Positions 1 through 9,203 of a stretch of DNA of 64,000 bases are shown here, piece by piece. The position numbers were made by a program, and so were the translations under genes. Within the stretch, counting starts at the first letter, position 1. Every line of letters starts with the position of its first letter. Location: assembly GCA_001780165.1 (NCBI GenBank), contig MFFQ01000124.1, forward strand, positions 51,155 to 115,154, given 5' to 3'. Below the pieces are notes generated by a model. That model had not been told where the DNA came from and made no database searches. It saw only the letters and a list, made by a program, of their open reading frames with translations. This DNA is from Candidatus Eisenbacteria bacterium RBG_16_71_46 (GTDB taxonomy: Bacteria; Eisenbacteria; RBG-16-71-46).

Positions 1-5
1 CGCGG

Positions 6-674
6 TCAGCGGCTCGCGGCCTGGGCCTCGGCGAGCTTCTCGCGGGCGAGCGTCGCGTACGAGGTCTCGCCGAAGTCGTCCACCAGGCGCTGCAGCGACT
101 TGACGGCCTCGGCCGGCTGACCCATCGCCCGGTAGCAGCGCGCGGCCGCCATCAGGAATTCCGCCGAGGACTCGCGGTCGAACACGCCCACCAGCCCCGC
201 ATAGGTGGTCGCGGCCTCCGGGTACACTCCGTCGCTCTCCAGGGCATAGGCGAGGCTGCGGCGCACCGCGTTGGCGAGGATGCCGCGGCGGTTCTTCTTG
301 AGGTAATCGCGGTAGTGCCCGATCGCGCCTTTGAAGTCGCCGCTCCAGAACGCGTCGTCGCCCGCCAGCCGGGAGGCGTCGATGCCGCTCGGCGTGCTGC
401 CGTACTGCTGGATGATCTGCTTCGCGGTCTCGAGCGAGCGGTCGTAGCTGCCCTGCCAGAACAGCACCGACGCTTCGGCGAGCCGGCCCGCCGCCGCGTC
501 TTCGGCCGCGGCCCGGGCGCGCAGGGTGAAGAATGCGAGCACCCCCGCCACGGCGAGCGCGCCGACGCCGATCAGCACCACCCGGCCGAAGCGGCCCCAG
601 AAGCCGGTCACCCGGTCCAGCAGGTCGTGGCCAGGATCCTCCAACCCGCCGCGTTTCAGCGACTGTAACGTCAA
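6..674 (-). CDS. membrane-anchored TPR protein (YfgM-like architecture)
   Basis: The 222-residue protein has a short cytoplasmic N-terminus, one hydrophobic membrane segment at about residues 31-52 and a periplasmic-side helical region with TPR-like repeats (about 60-215). The layout matches YfgM-type ancillary translocon proteins or generic TPR scaffolds, but no motif pins the function. The start is a TTG at 672-674 preceded at good spacing by GGAGGT on the minus strand, which is stronger than any ATG nearby. The gene is separated from the next minus-strand gene by about 200 bases that must hold its promoter; a TTGAAC-like box is visible but no convincing -10. TPR fold likely, exact role unknown. 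Confidence 0.75.
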   Translation of the reverse strand: MTLQSLKRGGLEDPGHDLLDRVTGFWGRFGRVVLIGVGALAVAGVLAFFTLRARAAAEDAAAGRLAEASVLFWQGSYDRSLETAKQIIQQYGSTPSGIDASRLAGDDAFWSGDFKGAIGHYRDYLKKNRRGILANAVRRSLAYALESDGVYPEAATTYAGLVGVFDRESSAEFLMAAARCYRAMGQPAEAVKSLQRLVDDFGETSYATLAREKLAEAQAASR

Positions 675-881
675 GTTCTACCTCCGATTACGATCTTGCA
701 TTAAAGTTCAAAACGAGGCCGCGCCAGCTTCGAGCGCACGAAACGTATCCGCTCGCTCGCGGTCCGTCAAGCGCGGGCGTCCGCGCTCCGCCCGCGTGTG
801 GGCGACGTCCCGCGCGACCGCCCGGCATTCCGGCCCGTTCTTTCGGGCCCGCGCCGGCGCCACCCCGTTCCCGACCGGGAG

Positions 882-2006
882 TCACTCCGGCGCGCAGCGC
901 ACGCACGCGACGGCCCCGCGCGAGCGCACCAGCATCTCGGCCGGAGCGCCGCAGCTCGGGCACCCCGGCAGCGCGGGCCGCCCGCGTGCCACGTCCACCC
1001 GGCTCGCGACGCGCACGCGCACCGCGCCGGCCTTGAGCTCCTGCTCGAGGTCCGCGACCGGCCACGACCACTCCTCGATGCCCCAGACGCGCAGCTCGGT
1101 GCGCAGCGCCCAGCGCTGCTGCACCTCGGCCGCGCGCCGCTCCCACTCCAGCTTGAGGGAGGTGGCATCCCCCTGCTCGAGATCCCCCTCCTCGCCGTTC
1201 GAGCTGCGGCGGCGCAGGCGCTCCTCTTCCTCTTCGATGCGGGCCGAGAAGAACGCCCCCAGCCGCCCCAGCTCGTCGTCGCGCAGCCGGGACACCGCGC
1301 GTTCCCATTCGCGCTCGCGCTCGTCGAGCAGCCGCGCGAAGTGCTCCCGCGCCGCCGCGGTCATCCGCGCGCGCCCGTCGGGATCGAGCGCATCGGCGAT
1401 CTGATAGAGCCCCTCGCGGGGACGCACCTCGGGAAGGGCCGAGCCGATCGCGGTTTCGAGCAGGCCGCCGTCCGCATCGAGCAGGATCACCCACGACTCC
1501 TGGGCGGGCAGCCCGCCCCAGCGCGTCACCACGCCGTGGAATGCGAAGCGTCGCTCGTAACGCACCGGACCGAGGCGCGGCGCGGCCCAGGCCAGGCCGC
1601 GCACGCGACACACCGGGGCGAGTCCCTCCGCCGGCGCTCCCGGCACCTGGGCCAGCGCGGTGCGCCGCGTCACCAGCGGCTCCTCGAGTGCCGCCTCGAG
1701 GATCTTGCGTCCGCCGCCGCTGCCCGGGGCGGTGAACCACGCCCCGCGCGGCAGGGTCGGGCGCGAGGGATCGAACACCAGCCGCACGCGCTGGCGCCGC
1801 CAGCGCCGCCGCAGCGCCGGCGAGAGCTCCACCTCCCAGTCGCCGCGCGCCGCGTCGCGCACCGTGCAACCGGCGGCTTCGAGCCAGCGCCCGACGAACG
1901 CGCGCCACTCCGGGTGCAGGACGGGCGCGGCCGCCGGCGCGGCCGCGCGCACCGCCGCCGCCGCCGCTCGCGCGCGCCGGCGCTGGGTGGCGGCACTCGC
2001 GATCAC
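882..2006 (-). CDS. helicase-associated protein with C-terminal zinc ribbon
   Basis: The 374-residue protein is translationally coupled to the SNF2 helicase: its GTG start overlaps the helicase TGA as GTGA (2003-2006). The central part is acidic and helix-rich, with a run of glutamates near residue 255, and the C-terminus holds a CxxC...CxxC zinc-ribbon pattern (CPSCG ... CVRC). No catalytic motif is visible. Its position next to a stand-alone SNF2 helicase resembles the YqhG/YqhH pairing of Bacillus, so I infer a partner or substrate-recognition subunit. That comparison rests on gene order, not on sequence similarity I can demonstrate. Confidence 0.7.
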   Translation of the reverse strand: MIASAATQRRRARAAAAAVRAAAPAAAPVLHPEWRAFVGRWLEAAGCTVRDAARGDWEVELSPALRRRWRRQRVRLVFDPSRPTLPRGAWFTAPGSGGGRKILEAALEEPLVTRRTALAQVPGAPAEGLAPVCRVRGLAWAAPRLGPVRYERRFAFHGVVTRWGGLPAQESWVILLDADGGLLETAIGSALPEVRPREGLYQIADALDPDGRARMTAAAREHFARLLDEREREWERAVSRLRDDELGRLGAFFSARIEEEEERLRRRSSNGEEGDLEQGDATSLKLEWERRAAEVQQRWALRTELRVWGIEEWSWPVADLEQELKAGAVRVRVASRVDVARGRPALPGCPSCGAPAEMLVRSRGAVACVRCAPE

Positions 2007-3943
2007 GCCTTATCCTCCTTCGGCACCACGGGGAACAGCCAGTTCTGTCGCTCCTTCTGCTTCTGGTAGAGGCGCCGCGCCACCACCAGGTGCTGGGCCA
2101 GCTCGGCGAAACGGCGCTTGCGCATCCGCGGACCGGAGGACTCGACCCAGCGCCGGAACACCTCGTCCTCGAAGGAGCCGTGCTGCTGCCACGTGCCGAG
2201 GATCTCCTCCATCTCCCCCACCACCAGCTCGAACATCCGGATCTTGCGGTCGAGGATCTCGAGCACGTAGGCCTCGATCGTCCCGCGCGCGGCGAGATTG
2301 ATGACCCTCACCGGGTGCTCCTGGCCGAGCCGATGGACGCGACCGATCCGCTGCTCGATGCGCATCGGATTCCAGGGCAGATCGTAGTTCACCACGATGC
2401 GGCAGAACTGGAGGTTGCGTCCCTCCCCGCCCGCCTCGGTGCTCACCAGCACCTGCAGGCCCGCGCGGAAGTTCTCGAGCGACTCCTCCTTCTCGCGCCA
2501 GCCCATTTCGCCGTGGAACACGGCCGGCTCGATCCCGGACTCGCGCAGGGCCTCGACGATCGTGTCCTGGGTCGCGCGAAACTGGGTGAAGATGATGCAC
2601 TTCTCGCCGCCCATCCCCGCCACGCTCCGCAGCAACGAGCGGATCTTGCTCGGGCTGCGACTGACTTCCGCGGCGCGCGCGGTGAGCGCCTTGAGCCGCC
2701 GCGTTTCGAGCCCGTCGGGGTGCTGCGCGAGCCGCTCCATGGTCGAGCGGGCGGCGGCCCACGAGGAGCCCATCTCCTTCTGCAGCACCATGAGCGTGAA
2801 GTAGTGCGGGCGCCCGGGCCCGCCGCTGTCGGCGCGCACCGACTCGGCCACGAAGTCGCTCACCTGCTGGTAGAGCAGGCGCTCGGCCGGGCTCTGCGAG
2901 ACCCACAGCGTCTCGACCTTGCGCGGCGCGAAGGTGAGGTCGGTGTCGGCGCGCCGGGTGCGGATCATGACGGACTCCAGCAGGGTACGCAGGCGCGGCG
3001 TGTTGCGCGGGCTGCGCTTGTCGTGTCCGCTGAGGAAGTCCCGCCGGAACTGCGAGAAGGTGCCGACCGTGCCGGGACGGACCAGGGTGGACAGGTTGTA
3101 CAATTCGCGCATGTCGTTCTGCACCGGAGTGGCGGTGAGCAGCAGCAGGTAGCGCGGGTTGAGGTCGTTGATGAACTTCCATCCTAGCGTGAGGTGGTTG
3201 CGCAGGCGGTGCGCCTCGTCCACCACCACCAGGTCGTAGTTGGCTCCGCGGACCCGGCGGCGGTGGCGCTCGTGGCGGGCGGTCTCGAGCGAGGAGATGA
3301 CCAGCGGATGCCGGCCCCACTGCCCGGCCGGACCCCGCGACACGACGAAATCGAGCTCGAACTTCTCCCACAGCTCGGCCCGCCATTGCTCGCACAGCGA
3401 CGCCGGCACCAGGACCAGGATGGTGCGCACGGCGCCGCGCAGCAGGTATTCCTTGAGCACGATGCCGGCCTCGATGGTCTTGCCGAGTCCGACCTCGTCG
3501 GCCAAGATCGCGCGCCCATTGAGGTCGCGCATCACCTTGAGGCAGGCCTTGATCTGGTGCGGGAAGCGCTCGACGCCGCGCAGCGAATCGAGCGAGATCA
3601 GGCGAGCGGTGCCGGCCCAGCCCGCCCAGCGCTCGGCCTCGGCGCGCAGATCGAAGGAGGCCGGCGGCGCGTACGACTCGGCGCTCCAGCCCTCGACCAG
3701 GCGGTCGCCGAGCGCGTTCCAGTGCCGGCTCGCCGCATGCAATGGGGCGGTCGCCGCCACCGGCATGCGCCCGTCCACCACCTCCCACTCGCGCTGGGCC
3801 GAGAGTCGCTTGAGCCGGCCCTCGAAGACCACTTCGAGCACCTCGCGCCCGCGGTCGGTGTGCACCTCGACGATCAGACCCTCGCCGAACTGAGGATGGC
3901 GCAGCCGCTGGCCGACCTGGTAGCGGGTTCCGGTCAGTTCCAT
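2003..3943 (-). CDS. SNF2-family DEAD/DEAH helicase (HepA/RapA or YqhH type)
   Basis: The 646-residue ATP-dependent DNA translocase carries motif I (DEVGLGKTIEAG, about residue 150), motif II (VVDEAHRLRN), motif III (LLTATPVQN), and the C-lobe motifs STEAGGEGRNLQ and RIGRVHRLGQ. A short N-terminal beta-domain precedes the motor. The ATG at 3941-3943 is chosen because the preceding in-frame sequence lies in the upstream nuclease gene; the two overlap by 10 bases. SNF2 proteins of this stand-alone type remodel nucleoprotein or RNA polymerase complexes. Its tight coupling to a beta-CASP nuclease and a zinc-ribbon protein suggests a shared nucleic-acid task, but this is inference. Confidence 0.93.
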   Translation of the reverse strand: MELTGTRYQVGQRLRHPQFGEGLIVEVHTDRGREVLEVVFEGRLKRLSAQREWEVVDGRMPVAATAPLHAASRHWNALGDRLVEGWSAESYAPPASFDLRAEAERWAGWAGTARLISLDSLRGVERFPHQIKACLKVMRDLNGRAILADEVGLGKTIEAGIVLKEYLLRGAVRTILVLVPASLCEQWRAELWEKFELDFVVSRGPAGQWGRHPLVISSLETARHERHRRRVRGANYDLVVVDEAHRLRNHLTLGWKFINDLNPRYLLLLTATPVQNDMRELYNLSTLVRPGTVGTFSQFRRDFLSGHDKRSPRNTPRLRTLLESVMIRTRRADTDLTFAPRKVETLWVSQSPAERLLYQQVSDFVAESVRADSGGPGRPHYFTLMVLQKEMGSSWAAARSTMERLAQHPDGLETRRLKALTARAAEVSRSPSKIRSLLRSVAGMGGEKCIIFTQFRATQDTIVEALRESGIEPAVFHGEMGWREKEESLENFRAGLQVLVSTEAGGEGRNLQFCRIVVNYDLPWNPMRIEQRIGRVHRLGQEHPVRVINLAARGTIEAYVLEILDRKIRMFELVVGEMEEILGTWQQHGSFEDEVFRRWVESSGPRMRKRRFAELAQHLVVARRLYQKQKERQNWLFPVVPKEDKA

Positions 3944-5343
3944 AGCGCGAACTCCTCTCCGGGGCGGGGGATGTGGACGGCGGCATCGATCCGTTCGCGC
4001 AGCCGGGCCTGAAGGGTCTCGGCCGGCGCCAACTCGCCGTGCACCAGGAAGATCGCGCGCGGCGAGGGCTCGAGCCCGGCCGCCCACTGCACCAGGTCGC
4101 GCTGGTCGGCGTGGGCGCTGAAGCCCTCGAGCGCCACGATCTCCGCCCGCCGGCGCACCGGCTCGCCGAAGATGCTGACGGTCTCGGCCCCCTCGACCAG
4201 GCGCCGGCCCAGGGTGTGCTCGGCCTGAAATCCAACGAACAGCACGGTGTTGCGCGCGTCACCGAGCCCGTTCTGGAGGTGGTGCAGGATGCGCCCCCCC
4301 TCGCACATGCCCGAGGCGGAGATGATGATGCAGGGCTCGCGCCGGTCGTTGAGCGACTTGGACTCCTCGACCGAGGCGACGTAGCGCAGGCGCCGGAAGC
4401 CGAACGGCGCGCCGTCCTCGCTCTCGAACCGGCGGTGGGTCTCGGCGTCGAAGCACTCCGGGTGGCGGCGGAAGACCTCGGTGGCCTGGCGCGCCATCGG
4501 GCTATCCACGAAGATCGGCAGGTCGCACAGCCGCTTCTGCTCGCACAGGGTGTGGATCGTGGCGACCAGTTCCTGCGTGCGCCCGACCGCGAAGGCCGGC
4601 ACCAGCAGGCGACCGCCCCGCGCCGCGGTGCGCTCGATCACCTCGGTCAGCCGGCGTTCGTTGTCCTCGGGGTCGGGGTGGAGACGGTCGCCGTAAGTGC
4701 TCTCGAGCACCAGCGCGTCCACTCCCGGGGGCGTCTCCGGATCGCGCAGGATCGGACGGTCGCGCCGCCCGAGGTCGCCGCTCATCCCGAGCCGGAACCG
4801 CCGCCCCCCACTCGAGATCTCGAACACGGTGAGCGCCGAGCCCAGGATGTGTCCGGCGTCGAAAAAGGTCACGTCGATCTCCGGGTGCAGGCGCCACGGC
4901 GCGTGATAGTCGTGCTCGACGAAACGCTCGACCGTCCTCGCGACGTCCGCCCGCGTGTAGAGCGGGCGCCGAGGCGGCTGATGAGGTCGGCGGCGGCGGT
5001 TGACGTGCTCGACATCGCGCTCCATCAGGAAGGCGCTGTCCTGCAGCAGGACTGCGGCCAGGTCGGTGGTGGCCCCGGTGGCGTGGATGCGTCCCGGGTA
5101 GCCGCGGGCGACCAGCGTCGGGAGACTGCCGGTGTGGTCGAGGTGCGCGTGCGACACGACGACGTCCGTCAGTTCCGCGGGCTCGAAGGCGAACGTGCGG
5201 TTGATCGCCTCGGCCTCGTCCCGATGCCCCTGGGAGAGGCCACAGTCGAACAGCCAGGATCGCGCGCCGAGGCGCACCCGGTGACGCGACCCCGTCACCG
5301 TGCGCGCGGCCCCTTGGAACGCGATGGCGAGCGGCTCGGACAT
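3934..5343 (-). CDS. metallo-beta-lactamase/beta-CASP RNA-processing exonuclease family
   Basis: The 469-residue protein has the metallo-beta-lactamase signature HAHLDHTG (about residue 68), a downstream SGDLG zinc ligand motif, and the beta-CASP motifs LESTYGDR, VPAFAVGRTQEL, SASGMCEGGR and FSAHADQ. This set defines the YSH1/CPSF-73-like family of RNA 5'-3' exo/endonucleases. The start ATG (5341-5343) shares one base with the stop of the upstream barrel gene (TGATG). It overlaps the helicase start by 10 bases, so nuclease and helicase are probably made from one transcript. Confidence 0.93.
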   Translation of the reverse strand: MSEPLAIAFQGAARTVTGSRHRVRLGARSWLFDCGLSQGHRDEAEAINRTFAFEPAELTDVVVSHAHLDHTGSLPTLVARGYPGRIHATGATTDLAAVLLQDSAFLMERDVEHVNRRRRPHQPPRRPLYTRADVARTVERFVEHDYHAPWRLHPEIDVTFFDAGHILGSALTVFEISSGGRRFRLGMSGDLGRRDRPILRDPETPPGVDALVLESTYGDRLHPDPEDNERRLTEVIERTAARGGRLLVPAFAVGRTQELVATIHTLCEQKRLCDLPIFVDSPMARQATEVFRRHPECFDAETHRRFESEDGAPFGFRRLRYVASVEESKSLNDRREPCIIISASGMCEGGRILHHLQNGLGDARNTVLFVGFQAEHTLGRRLVEGAETVSIFGEPVRRRAEIVALEGFSAHADQRDLVQWAAGLEPSPRAIFLVHGELAPAETLQARLRERIDAAVHIPRPGEEFALWN

Positions 5344-5960
5344 CAGTAGCTCGCGTAGAAGATCAGGCCGAGCGAGGCCTGGAGGTCGTGGTTGGTTTCG
5401 CCGTTCTGGAACACGGTCATGTAACGCGCGCTCAGGTCCCAGGCCCAGCTGTTCCAGAAGAAGCGCTCGACCCCGGCACCCGCGCTGAGGTAGAGCCCGT
5501 CGTTGGGGTAGAAGGTCTCGCCGTCCCGGAGGCGCTCCGACACCTGTGCCAGGCCGAGGCCGAGGCTCAGCATGCGGGTGGTCCGCGTGCGGGTGCCGTA
5601 CAGCTTGTAGAACTCCACACCCGACGTGATGAAGGTGAGCCGCTCCGGGGCGAAGAGGCTGTCCGGCGGCTGCGGGTTGCGCGCATCGAAGGTCTGGCTC
5701 TCGAACGAGAAGCCGATCGCGCGCTCGTAGCGCATGCGGTAGCGCAGCCGCACCGTCAACCCGGGACCGGCCGCGAATTCCGATCCCAGCTTCGCGCCGT
5801 CCAGCAGCGTGCCGAACTGCCCCTGCATCCCGATGCCGACCTGCCCGGGACGCGGCAGCACCACCACCGTCTTCGCGTCCGCCCGCCCCGCGAACCCGGC
5901 CGCGAGCGCGAGCCCGACCACGGCCCCCGCCATGCACCACCTCCGACGGCTCCACATCAT
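5343..5960 (-). CDS. small outer-membrane beta-barrel protein
   Basis: The 205-residue protein starts with a cleavable signal peptide (basic start MMWSRRR, hydrophobic core, cleavage near AGRADA-K). Alternating hydrophobic/aromatic strands such as GLTVRLRYRMRY and WAWDLSARYM follow, ending in an aromatic strand. This is the usual look of an 8- or 10-strand outer-membrane barrel. Two adjacent ATG codons are possible starts; an AGGAG lies 6-9 bases upstream. No specific family is recognised. It is unusual for such a gene to lead directly into a nuclease-helicase pair. Confidence 0.75.
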   Translation of the reverse strand: MMWSRRRWCMAGAVVGLALAAGFAGRADAKTVVVLPRPGQVGIGMQGQFGTLLDGAKLGSEFAAGPGLTVRLRYRMRYERAIGFSFESQTFDARNPQPPDSLFAPERLTFITSGVEFYKLYGTRTRTTRMLSLGLGLAQVSERLRDGETFYPNDGLYLSAGAGVERFFWNSWAWDLSARYMTVFQNGETNHDLQASLGLIFYASY

Positions 5961-5988
5961 CGGTGACTCCTTCCTGGTTCGGTGTCCC

Positions 5989-6912
5989 TCAGGGTCGAGG
6001 GTGGAAGGTGCGGTGCACCTCCCGCAGGTAACCCCGGTCGAGATGGGTGTAGATGGCGGTCGTCGCCACCGACGCGTGGCCCAGCAGCTCTTGCACCACG
6101 CGCAGGTCGGCGCCTCCCTGGAGCAGGTGCGTGGCAAACGAATGCCGCATCACGTGCGGATGCACGCGGCCGGAGATCCCCGCGGCGCGCGCCCAGCCGC
6201 GCAGGATCTTCCAGAAGCCCATGCGGCCGAGCCGCCCGCCGCGAGCGTTCACGAACACCGCGTCGTGGCGCGCTCGCGGGGCGAGCGGCGCGCGTCCGCG
6301 ATCGAGGTATTCGCGCAGCGCGCGCGCGGCGGCGCGTCCGAACGGCACCGTGCGCTCGCGCCCGCCTTTGCCCGCGACCGACACCGACCGCTCGGCGAGA
6401 TCGAGCCGCGAGCGGTCGAGCCCGCACAGCTCGGAGACCCGGAGGCCGCTGGCGTAGGCCAGCTCGAGGAGCGCGCGGTCGCGCAACCGGAGCGGATCCT
6501 CTCCCTGGGGCTGGGCCAGTAGCCGCTCGACGTCCGCCACCGGCAGCGCGTGGGGCAGGCGTCGCTCCCGGCGCGGAGGCGGCAGCTGGGCGAGCGGATC
6601 GACCTCCTGCGCGCCCTGGCGCGCGAGAAAGGCGTGAAACCCGCGCAGCGACGAGCGGCGCCGCGCCACGGTCGCGCCGGCGAGGCCGCGGCGCATGAGC
6701 CGGGCAAAATAGGCGTCGACGAACACCGGCGTGGCCTCGTGCCAGCCGGTCAGCCGGTGGCGGCGGGCGAAGGCCAGATAGTCGGCGAGGTCGCGCGCGT
6801 AGGCGTCCAGCGTGTTCGGGCTGAGCCTCCGGCCGGTGCGCAACTCGTCCAGAAACGCCTCGAGACCGCCCCGCAGCGCCTGCTCGGGTGCGGCCGCACC
6901 GGGGGCCCTCAC
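5989..6912 (-). CDS. xerD: tyrosine recombinase XerC/XerD family
   Basis: The 307-residue recombinase has an N-terminal SAM-like core-binding domain (residues 15-100) and a C-terminal catalytic domain with the conserved Arg in ASGLRVSEL, the HxxR box (HVMRHSFATHLL), the second His in LLGHASVATT and the nucleophile Tyr in IYTHL. Length and motifs fit chromosome-dimer-resolving XerC/D. The GTG start at 6910-6912 overlaps the uvrC stop as GTGA. A second Xer paralogue lies at 17445-18329, so the xerC/xerD assignment of either copy is arbitrary here. No flanking attachment-site repeats or cargo were seen, which argues against an integrase role. Confidence 0.9.
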   Translation of the reverse strand: MRAPGAAAPEQALRGGLEAFLDELRTGRRLSPNTLDAYARDLADYLAFARRHRLTGWHEATPVFVDAYFARLMRRGLAGATVARRRSSLRGFHAFLARQGAQEVDPLAQLPPPRRERRLPHALPVADVERLLAQPQGEDPLRLRDRALLELAYASGLRVSELCGLDRSRLDLAERSVSVAGKGGRERTVPFGRAAARALREYLDRGRAPLAPRARHDAVFVNARGGRLGRMGFWKILRGWARAAGISGRVHPHVMRHSFATHLLQGGADLRVVQELLGHASVATTAIYTHLDRGYLREVHRTFHPRP

Positions 6913-8771
6913 GCGCGCTTCCGCTCGGCCACGACCGTGGCTCCCGCGGTCCCCGGCGTGGGCGCGGCGCCGAGCCGTTCGGCGATGCGCCGCGCCAGCG
7001 CCAGCGGAACGTGCGCCCGGCTCGCGATCTCCTCGGGGCCGGCCGCGCGCAGCGACGACGCCGATCCGAAGGCGCGCAGCAGTGCCGCGCGCCGCGCCGG
7101 GCCCACCCCCGGCACCTGGTCCAGGGCGCTGGCGATCCGCACGCGCCCGCGCAGCACCCGATGGTAGGCGAGCCCGAAGCGGTGAGCTTCGTCGCGCAGG
7201 CGTTGGATGGCGCGCAGCGCGCCGCTGCGCCGCGGCAGGTGCAGCGGCGCCGCGCGCTCGCGCACCACCGTCTCCTCGCGCTTGGCGAGCCCGATCAACG
7301 ACACCGGCCGCGTGCTCACGCCGTCGAGCGCCGCGCGCGCCGCCGCCACCTGGCCCGCGCCTCCGTCCACCACCACCAGGTCGGGCCGCGGCAACTCGCC
7401 GGACTCGACCCGCGCCCAGTAGCGCTCCACCGCCTCGGCGATCATCGCGACGTCGTCGGGACCGGGGTGCCGGATCCGCATGCGGCGGTAGAGCGACTTG
7501 CGCGCCTGCCCGTTCTCGCTCGCCACCACCGCCGCCACCGCCCCTTCGGCGCCGAGATTCGAGATGTCGAAGCACACCAGGCGATGCGGCGGCACCGGCA
7601 GGTCGAGCGCCTTCTGCAGCTCCAGCACCTCCGGAGAGAAGCGGGCGCGGCGTCCGGCGGCGCGCGCCTCGAGATCCTCGAGGGCGAGCGCGGCGTTGCG
7701 CTCCGCGGAGGCCACCAGGCGCCGTTCGCGTCCGCGCGCGGGCACCGTCAGCTCCACGCGCCGCCCGGCGCGCTCACCCAGCGCTTCGAGCAGGGCCTCC
7801 GCATCGGCCGGCTCCAGCCCCGCGATCAGCCGACGCGGGATCGGCGCTCCCCCCAGGTAGTGCTGGCCGACGAAGGCCTGCAGCACCCGGGCCTCGTCGA
7901 GGGTATCGAGGTGGTCGAGGATGCGGCTCTCCTTCCCCACCACCCGGCCCTCCCGCAGCAGCAGCAGGGCGACGGCGGCGCGGCGACCGTGGCGCGCCAC
8001 GCCCAGGATGTCGCGGTCGCCCCCCCCGCCACCCACCACCTTCTGGGGCACGCGGGCGGTCTCGAGCAGCGCGATCTGGTCGCGCCGCCGCGCGGCCGCC
8101 TCGTAGCGGAGGCCGGTGGATGCCTCCTCCATCTCGGCCCGCAGGCGGACGAGCAGCTCCTGGTCCCGTCCCGACAGGAAGAGGAGCAGCCCGTCCACCA
8201 ACGCGCGGTACTCGTCCCGATCCACCCGGGCGCGGCTGTAACACGGCCCGGCGCAACGTTTGATATGGAAGTAGAGGCACGGCCGGTCGGCCCGCCGGTA
8301 GTCTTCGAAGTTGCGGCAGGTGCGCACCGGGAAGATCCGCCGGATCTCGCGCAGCGTGCGGCGCAGGTTCTTCACGTCGGTGTAGGGGCCCAGGTAGCGC
8401 GCCCCGTCCTCACGCACTTGGCGGGTGACCGAGAGGCGGGGGAAGTCCTCCTGCACGCTGATCCGGACGTACGGAAAGGACTTGTCGTCCTTGAGCAGGG
8501 TGTTGAAATGGGGCTTGTGCTGGCGGATGAGGGTGGCCTCGAGCAGCAGGGACTCCGCCTCGGTATCGGTGAGGATGGTGTCCAGGTCCGCCGCCTGGGC
8601 CATCAGCCCGGCCAGCCGGAGATGGCCGTTATCGCCGGTCAGGTAGCTGCGGACGCGGTGGGACAGGCTCTTGGCCTTGCCCACGTAGAGCACCCGCCCC
8701 AGGGGGTCCTTGAACAGGTAAACCCCGGGGGACGGCGGCAGATTCAGCACCTTTTCGCTCAGTGCGCTCAT
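6909..8771 (-). CDS. uvrC: excinuclease ABC subunit C
   Basis: The 620-residue dual-incision nuclease of nucleotide excision repair. It shows the N-terminal GIY-YIG domain (PGVYLF ... VLYVGKAKSL, residues 15-40), a UVR motif region near residue 210, the RNase H-like endonuclease domain with DISNLG and VVDGGAGQ, and tandem helix-hairpin-helix elements near the end (VPGVGPARRAALL). The ATG at 8769-8771 has GGAGG at good spacing; a longer in-frame extension would run into the promoter region shared with rpsT. It is divergent from rpsT and coupled downstream to a xer gene. Confidence 0.97.
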   Translation of the reverse strand: MSALSEKVLNLPPSPGVYLFKDPLGRVLYVGKAKSLSHRVRSYLTGDNGHLRLAGLMAQAADLDTILTDTEAESLLLEATLIRQHKPHFNTLLKDDKSFPYVRISVQEDFPRLSVTRQVREDGARYLGPYTDVKNLRRTLREIRRIFPVRTCRNFEDYRRADRPCLYFHIKRCAGPCYSRARVDRDEYRALVDGLLLFLSGRDQELLVRLRAEMEEASTGLRYEAAARRRDQIALLETARVPQKVVGGGGGDRDILGVARHGRRAAVALLLLREGRVVGKESRILDHLDTLDEARVLQAFVGQHYLGGAPIPRRLIAGLEPADAEALLEALGERAGRRVELTVPARGRERRLVASAERNAALALEDLEARAAGRRARFSPEVLELQKALDLPVPPHRLVCFDISNLGAEGAVAAVVASENGQARKSLYRRMRIRHPGPDDVAMIAEAVERYWARVESGELPRPDLVVVDGGAGQVAAARAALDGVSTRPVSLIGLAKREETVVRERAAPLHLPRRSGALRAIQRLRDEAHRFGLAYHRVLRGRVRIASALDQVPGVGPARRAALLRAFGSASSLRAAGPEEIASRAHVPLALARRIAERLGAAPTPGTAGATVVAERKRA

Positions 8772-8859
8772 CGGAGCCTCCACCCACCACGGGGGATACT
8801 CGGAGCGAAAACAGTACACCCGGCCGAGGCGGCCCGGCAATCCCCGAAGCGGACGCGTC

Positions 8860-8887
8860 TTGACAGAGCGCCGCGGTCCGGCATACT
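8860..8887 (+). promoter_or_regulatory. sigma-70-type promoter of rpsT
   Basis: TTGACA at 8860-8865 (perfect -35) is followed after 16 bases by CATACT at 8882-8887 (4/6 match to TATAAT). The predicted transcription start is near 8894, giving a leader of about 40 bases that carries AAGGAGG just before the rpsT ATG. Confidence 0.65.
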
Positions 8888-8932
8888 GTCCGTGGGCTTT
8901 TTCGCCAGCGTCGCCCCCGAAGGAGGAAGTGA

Positions 8933-9190
8933 ATGCCGACCCACAAGTCCGCTGCCAAGCGCATCATTACCAACGCCAAGGCCCAGCGGCGCAACATCGC
9001 GAACCGGTCGCGGTTGCGCTCGGCGATCAAAGCGGTGCGTCAAGCGGCGAACCGGACGGACGCCCTGGCTGCCTACCGGACCGCCACCTCGGTGCTCGAC
9101 CGCACCGTCGCCAAGGGGGTCATCAAGAAGGAAGCCGCCAACCGGCAGAAGGCGCGGCTGGCCTTGTTCGCGCAGAGGCTGCCGGCCTGA
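8933..9190 (+). CDS. rpsT: 30S ribosomal protein S20
   Basis: The 85-residue, very basic, alanine-rich protein starts MPTHKSAAKR and has the typical S20 pattern (NRSRLRSAIKAVRQA in the middle, GVIKKEAANRQKARL towards the end). The length is normal for bS20. A strong AAGGAGG lies 6 bases before the ATG and a good promoter lies just upstream. It binds 16S rRNA as a primary assembly protein. S20 is known in other bacteria to repress its own translation, but no specific leader structure is evident here. Confidence 0.97.
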   Translation: MPTHKSAAKRIITNAKAQRRNIANRSRLRSAIKAVRQAANRTDALAAYRTATSVLDRTVAKGVIKKEAANRQKARLALFAQRLPA

Positions 9191-9203
9191 TCGTCGGCTC
9201 GCC

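Noticed and set aside
5989..6912. The Xer recombinase as an integrase marking a genomic island
   Set aside because: It is coupled to uvrC, has Xer length and motifs, and no attachment repeats, tRNA or cargo genes lie next to it.
7576..7700. A longer Xer protein starting at an ATG near 7575
   Set aside because: That start lies inside uvrC and the extra 220 residues are low-complexity out-of-frame sequence; the GTG at 6912 fits the GTGA pattern.
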